From an uncultured Bacteroides sp. (GTDB taxonomy: Bacteria; Bacteroidota; Bacteroidia; Bacteroidales; Bacteroidaceae): a DNA stretch of 9,300 bases. The notes beneath the pieces were generated by a model. That model was given only the letters and a program-made list of their open reading frames with translations. It was not told where the DNA came from and ran no database searches. The stretch covers positions 1 to 9,300 of the forward strand of contig NZ_CABUHK010000129.1 of NCBI RefSeq assembly GCF_902491285.1. Direction: 5' to 3'. Of the stretch, positions 7,143 through 9,300 are shown one piece after another. The position numbers and the translations under genes were made by a program. Numbering within the stretch: position 1 is the first letter of the stretch; every line of letters begins with the position of its first letter.

Positions 7143-8166
7143 CTAATTCTTTTATCCGCTTTTTCAGTTTGGTAAACGTAAGCGGTGCCGTGTCGTAGAT
7201 GAATGAGTCGGTCATTGTTTTATAATCCTTTTCATACTCCTTTGCAAGCGGTTCTTCGGGCCAGATAGTGATGTGCGCCTTTTGGTTTTTTAAGTAATCC
7301 ACTAAACCAATGTGATAGAATTTCTGCCTATGTGCTATTATCTCGGCGTAAAGTTTCTCATCGGTAAGCGCATCATCGGCGTATGCATCCATCAGCTTTT
7401 CCAAGTCGTACAGATGTCGGCTCATACGTTCCGTCCGTGGTGCTTTCTTCTGATATTCCTCGTTCAGCAGAAAAGCCTTTTCCAAGAAAGTGCGTATGGG
7501 CAAGACGGTCGGTATGTTACAGACTGTTCCATCGTCCACAGCGGGAAATTTATCGTATATCAGCGAAGTAATCAGTCTGTCCTTAAACGGCTCATCCATG
7601 GAAAGACAGCTGATTTCAACCTTTACCTTAGGACTGATATATTCGTTTGTTTCTTCCAGGATGCTGTTGTATTCAACGTTAATCACTACCGGGTCTCTGT
7701 CTGTGGCAATTTCTACTGTGCCCTCGGCCGTTTCTTCCGTTGTCACGTTTACAATCTTGAATCCGGTGGTACCCATCGCTTGCAACTGTTCTTCCAGTTC
7801 TTTCGACAGTTGTTCAAAAACCACTTTCCGTGATTCCTTTCTCAGCAGTTTTATCTGGTTGTTGTTGCTGCAAGCGGCAAACGGATACTGTTGCTTCACC
7901 TCTTCCCGCAAGAACCAACTGCGGCTCAGGGCAATGTCAATGTCCTCACTGAATCGTTTCAGGTCAATCTCATTCCATCCCTTGCTCAACGAGGTACCGC
8001 CCTTAAACAGTAGATAGCCGGTAAAAGATGTGGAGAACAACGCTTTTAATGTGACCGTCACCCACCAGTCCTTTTCCACAGCCAACTCTTCCAGATGCTT
8101 GTCAAAAGCCACACTTTGCAACATGGCCGTGCGTTCTTCTTTGGTCTTATTTTGCCACAAACTCAT
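7117..8166 (-). CDS. AbiEii/AbiGii-family nucleotidyltransferase toxin (type IV TA)
   Basis: This 349-residue protein belongs to the AbiEii toxin family, a DNA polymerase beta-like nucleotidyltransferase fold. Members act in the cytoplasm as growth-arresting toxins; studied family members use nucleotides and some modify tRNA. Motif I is seen as FKGGTSLSKGW (54-64), followed by RFSEDIDIAL with the metal-binding pair Asp75 and Asp77. A likely third carboxylate is Glu184 in KVEIS. Downstream are RTFLEKAFLL (225-234, with Lys230) and SRHLYDLEKL (249-258), matching the later conserved motifs of the family. The C-terminus is a charged helix (KKRIKELEKKFKNGE). Length is in the normal range and no key motif is missing. 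Its ATG lies 20 bp inside the end of the upstream antitoxin gene, which implies translational coupling. It converges on the HTCS gene with no clear terminator between them. Confidence 0.94.
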   Translation of the reverse strand: MSLWQNKTKEERTAMLQSVAFDKHLEELAVEKDWWVTVTLKALFSTSFTGYLLFKGGTSLSKGWNEIDLKRFSEDIDIALSRSWFLREEVKQQYPFAACSNNNQIKLLRKESRKVVFEQLSKELEEQLQAMGTTGFKIVNVTTEETAEGTVEIATDRDPVVINVEYNSILEETNEYISPKVKVEISCLSMDEPFKDRLITSLIYDKFPAVDDGTVCNIPTVLPIRTFLEKAFLLNEEYQKKAPRTERMSRHLYDLEKLMDAYADDALTDEKLYAEIIAHRQKFYHIGLVDYLKNQKAHITIWPEEPLAKEYEKDYKTMTDSFIYDTAPLTFTKLKKRIKELEKKFKNGE

Positions 8167-8764
8167 AATTCAAGTCTTTAAAAAGTTGTTTCACTATCTT
8201 TCTTATCCAGACCGGGGCATTGCCGAGGTCGCCATATACGAGGTATTTCTCCTGCGAGTCTCGCAGCAGTTCTCTGATACGGTTGATGTCCCCTTCACTG
8301 ATATTGCTCTGCCCTTTGGCTTTCATTGCCAGTTCCAGAAGGGGCATCAACTTGCTCTTGTAAGCATACATGCGTGGTGTACGCCTTTTTAGCCGGATTT
8401 GTTTCCGTCCTACGACTATCACCCTTGGAGAACCCGTAGTGAGATACACGGGCTTCATGGGCACTTGCGTTGACAGCCCCAGCACATTGAGTGCCAATTC
8501 GCCCGTGGGTAATATTTCCGCATGTTCATGCTCGGCAATGGCATGCACTATTTTTTCCGCCGAAGGATAGACATTGCCATATTCCGTCACTATCGGTTTG
8601 TAGTAAATGCCTTTGGCAAGCCGTTCCAATATGTTATAGCTTGCCATGAGTGACAATATCTTACTGACATAAGCATTGTCGAACTCGCAGAAATCATTTA
8701 CGAAAAATAGCGTGCCCGAATCAGCTGCCTTCACCCTCGCGTCTATTTGTTCCTGAATCGTCAT
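8147..8764 (-). CDS. AbiEi-like antitoxin / DUF6088 family transcriptional regulator
   Basis: This 205-residue protein is the first gene of the toxin-antitoxin pair. Residues about 4-58 form a winged-helix-like N-terminus with VSKILSLMASYNILERLAKGI (split here as VSKILSLMAS and YNILERLAKGIYYKP), the typical recognition-helix and wing pattern of AbiEi/DUF6088 proteins. The following domain has VYPSAEKIVHAIAEHE, ILPTGELALNVLGLSTQVP (84-102) and VYLTTGSPRVI, a pattern I associate with DUF6088. AbiEi antitoxins neutralise AbiEii without forming a stable complex (type IV) and repress their own promoter by binding inverted repeats. A palindrome sits on this gene's promoter, which fits autorepression. 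The start at 8764 is 29 bp from the -7 box. Antitoxin-first order and overlap with the toxin gene are standard for AbiE loci. Confidence 0.93.
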   Translation of the reverse strand: MTIQEQIDARVKAADSGTLFFVNDFCEFDNAYVSKILSLMASYNILERLAKGIYYKPIVTEYGNVYPSAEKIVHAIAEHEHAEILPTGELALNVLGLSTQVPMKPVYLTTGSPRVIVVGRKQIRLKRRTPRMYAYKSKLMPLLELAMKAKGQSNISEGDINRIRELLRDSQEKYLVYGDLGNAPVWIRKIVKQLFKDLNYEFVAK

Positions 8765-8783
8765 ATTAACATTCTTTAGTCTG

Positions 8784-8800
8784 TAACTTTTGCAAAGTTA
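8784..8800. promoter_or_regulatory. Palindrome on the AbiE promoter, candidate operator
   Basis: TAACTTTTGCAAAGTTA is a dyad with 7-bp arms (TAACTTT/AAAGTTA) around 3 nt. Its right arm on the + strand is the -7 box of the minus-strand antitoxin promoter. A repressor bound here would block the promoter. Autoregulation by the AbiEi-type protein is known in the family; that this is its site is inferred. Confidence 0.5.
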
Positions 8801-8824
8801 TCATATTCCTAGAAGATGAGCAAA
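8793..8824 (-). promoter_or_regulatory. Promoter of the AbiE-type operon
   Basis: Read on the minus strand, TTTG (8824-8821) is followed after 20 bp by TAACTTTG (8800-8793). Both boxes and the spacing match the Bacteroides -33/-7 consensus exactly. Transcription should start near 8785-8787, giving a leader of about 22 nt before the ATG at 8764. Confidence 0.8.
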
Positions 8825-8925
8825 CAATGAAAGGACAAATATGGATGATAAAAGACATTCTCTACATCTATACATATCACTCAACGTGTCTTCAGTACAG
8901 TCTGTTTTATTCCCCCGATACCGGT

Positions 8926-8998
8926 CACTTTGTTCCTCACCGAGAAACGATGTGTTCGGCACCGGGGAACAATGTGTTCCTCGGTGTGAAACAAAGTG
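8926..8998. repeat. 73-nt imperfect palindrome with 22-bp internal period
   Basis: The 23-nt arms 8926-8948 and 8976-8998 are reverse complements at 20 of 23 positions, including CACTTTGTT/AACAAAGTG and CACCGAG/CTCGGTG, centred on 8962. An inner pair TGTTC/GAACA (8953-8957 with 8967-8971) continues the symmetry. The same DNA also has a direct periodicity: GTTC recurs at exactly 22-bp steps (8932, 8954, 8976, 8998), with partly conserved AAC and TGT segments between. I have the impression of similar GTTTC/GAAAC-rich intergenic repeats in other Bacteroides genomes, without a search to confirm it. Confidence 0.85.
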
Positions 8999-9010
8999 TT
9001 CCAAGCCGCT

Positions 9011-9042
9011 TGAAACTATTAGTTTCATAGTGGGTTGAAACT
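9011..9042. repeat. GAAAC/GTTTC dyads flanking the 73-nt palindrome
   Basis: TGAAACTA-T-TAGTTTCA (9011-9027) is a perfect palindrome with 8-bp arms and a 1-nt centre. TGAAACT returns at 9036-9042, so AGTTTCA (9021-9027) can pair with either copy, giving two alternative hairpins. CCAAG (9001-9005) and CTTGG (9043-9047) frame the block. It appears to be a continuation of the neighbouring repeat cluster. Confidence 0.6.
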
Positions 9043-9145
9043 CTTGGCTCCGGTATGTTCTGGCACGCGCTCCATTCCCCGATTTATGCTTCAAACTCAT
9101 CTGTATTCCATCCAAACGCCTGTCTTGGACGATTTTTAAGTCGAA

Positions 9146-9256
9146 ATGTACGAAATCAAGGTCATCTTAGACGGTATCAGAGAAGGAAGAAATGAATTGA
9201 AAGTCCCGTTCAAGGTGGTTTATCTACATTTGCCTACAGAAAAACCAATCATTTGA
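9146..9256 (+). CDS. Doubtful 36-codon ORF
   Basis: An ATG at 9146 opens a frame reading MYEIKVILDGIREGRN, then ELKVPFKVVYLHLPTEKPII, with a TGA at 9254-9256, four bases before the next start codon. The amino acid mix looks protein-like (alternating hydrophobic and charged residues). However, the putative promoter of the next gene lies inside it, it is short, and no family is recognised. It may be a small leader peptide, a gene remnant or chance. Confidence 0.22.
   Translation: MYEIKVILDGIREGRNELKVPFKVVYLHLPTEKPII
9225..9232 (+). promoter_or_regulatory. Bacteroides-type -7 element for the gene at 9261
   Basis: TACATTTG matches TAnnTTTG and lies 28 bp before the ATG at 9261, predicting a leader of about 20 nt. 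The -33 region is weak: a TTG at 9197-9199 is 25 bp away. Confidence 0.5.
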
Positions 9257-9260
9257 TATC

Positions 9261-9300
9261 ATGAAAAAAGTATTATTGATTTCATTCGTAATCTTGTCTG
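9261..9300 (+). CDS. Start of an exported protein (3' part outside window)
   Basis: Thirteen complete codons read MKKVLLISFVILS, the positively charged start and hydrophobic core of a signal peptide. A -7 element at the right distance supports the start. A lipoprotein or a Sec-secreted protein are equally possible because the cleavage region is not in view. Nothing can be said about function. Confidence 0.75.
   Translation, partial: MKKVLLISFVILS

Larger units (their letters stand above)
8801..9260. other. Gene-poor spacer rich in palindromes
   Basis: The AbiE -33 box lies at 8821-8824. From 8830 to about 8920 I see nothing definite. From 8926 to about 9050 the DNA is packed with palindromes and short repeats, entered separately. 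From 9050 to 9140 nothing is recognised. Overlapping reading frames on both strands (for example minus 9115-8801, plus 8827-9030 and plus 8841-9038) have repeat-derived, low-plausibility translations and are not called as genes. A doubtful 36-codon ORF and a promoter lead to the next gene at 9261. Confidence 0.6.

Noticed and set aside
7312..8017. Plus-strand ORFs of 173 and 175 codons opposite the AbiEii gene
   Set aside because: They are antisense to a gene with clear family motifs, overlap one another in different frames, and show no recognisable domain.
8932..9019. 22-bp periodic repeats as a possible CRISPR array
   Set aside because: The units abut with no spacers, are only partly conserved, and are themselves arranged as a palindrome. 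No cas genes are nearby.
8801..9115. Minus-strand 104-codon ORF and plus-strand ORFs at 8827-9030 and 8841-9038
   Set aside because: They overlap each other across the palindromic repeats, the minus ORF runs across the AbiE promoter, and the translations look like repeat-derived noise rich in Ser, Cys, His and Arg.

Overview
The window is best read as chromosomal DNA of a gut Bacteroides or a close Bacteroidales relative. Three things support this. There is a very large hybrid two-component system (HTCS) protein, an architecture characteristic of Bacteroidota. Several intergenic gaps carry the Bacteroides -7 promoter signature TAnnTTTG and lack clear Shine-Dalgarno sequences. The envelope proteins (a GH88 lipoprotein and a small secreted protein that looks like DUF4488) are of types common in this group. 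The species cannot be named from sequence reading alone.

Layout, left to right. (1) Positions 1-701 hold the C-terminal half of asparaginyl-tRNA synthetase, closed by a clean intrinsic terminator at 725-757. (2) Positions 841-1332 encode a small secreted protein, followed by a long imperfect palindrome (1351-1421). (3) Positions 1571-2773 encode a GH88-type unsaturated glucuronyl hydrolase lipoprotein. A good -7 element lies upstream of it, and a 10-bp inverted repeat lies just upstream of that element. (4) Positions 2887-6993 encode the 1368-residue HTCS: periplasmic double propeller, Y_Y_Y domain, membrane segment, histidine kinase, receiver and AraC-type DNA-binding domain. (5) On the minus strand, 8764-7117 is a two-gene type IV toxin-antitoxin cassette. 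It consists of an AbiEi/DUF6088-like antitoxin and an AbiEii nucleotidyltransferase toxin, overlapping by 20 bp and driven by a near-perfect Bacteroides promoter with a palindrome on its -7 box. A coding-like remnant sits between the toxin and the end of the HTCS gene. (6) Positions 8830-9260 are mostly non-coding, with a 73-nt imperfect palindrome built on a 22-bp periodic repeat, further dyads, a doubtful 36-codon ORF and a promoter. (7) From 9261 the first 13 codons of a probably exported protein run off the window.

How the genes work together. GH88 enzymes cleave the unsaturated uronic acid disaccharides that polysaccharide lyases release from glycosaminoglycans and related polymers. In B. 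thetaiotaomicron the HTCS controlling chondroitin/hyaluronan use is known to sense such disaccharides, and a GH88 enzyme removes that signal. A GH88 gene next to an HTCS gene here therefore suggests a sensor paired with its signal-clearing enzyme. No SusC/SusD, lyase or sulfatase gene is in view. The AbiE cassette looks like an accessory insertion between the HTCS gene and the repeat-rich region. Nothing here looks like a wholly new system. The most unusual elements are non-coding: the palindromic repeats and the dyads placed on promoters or a start codon.
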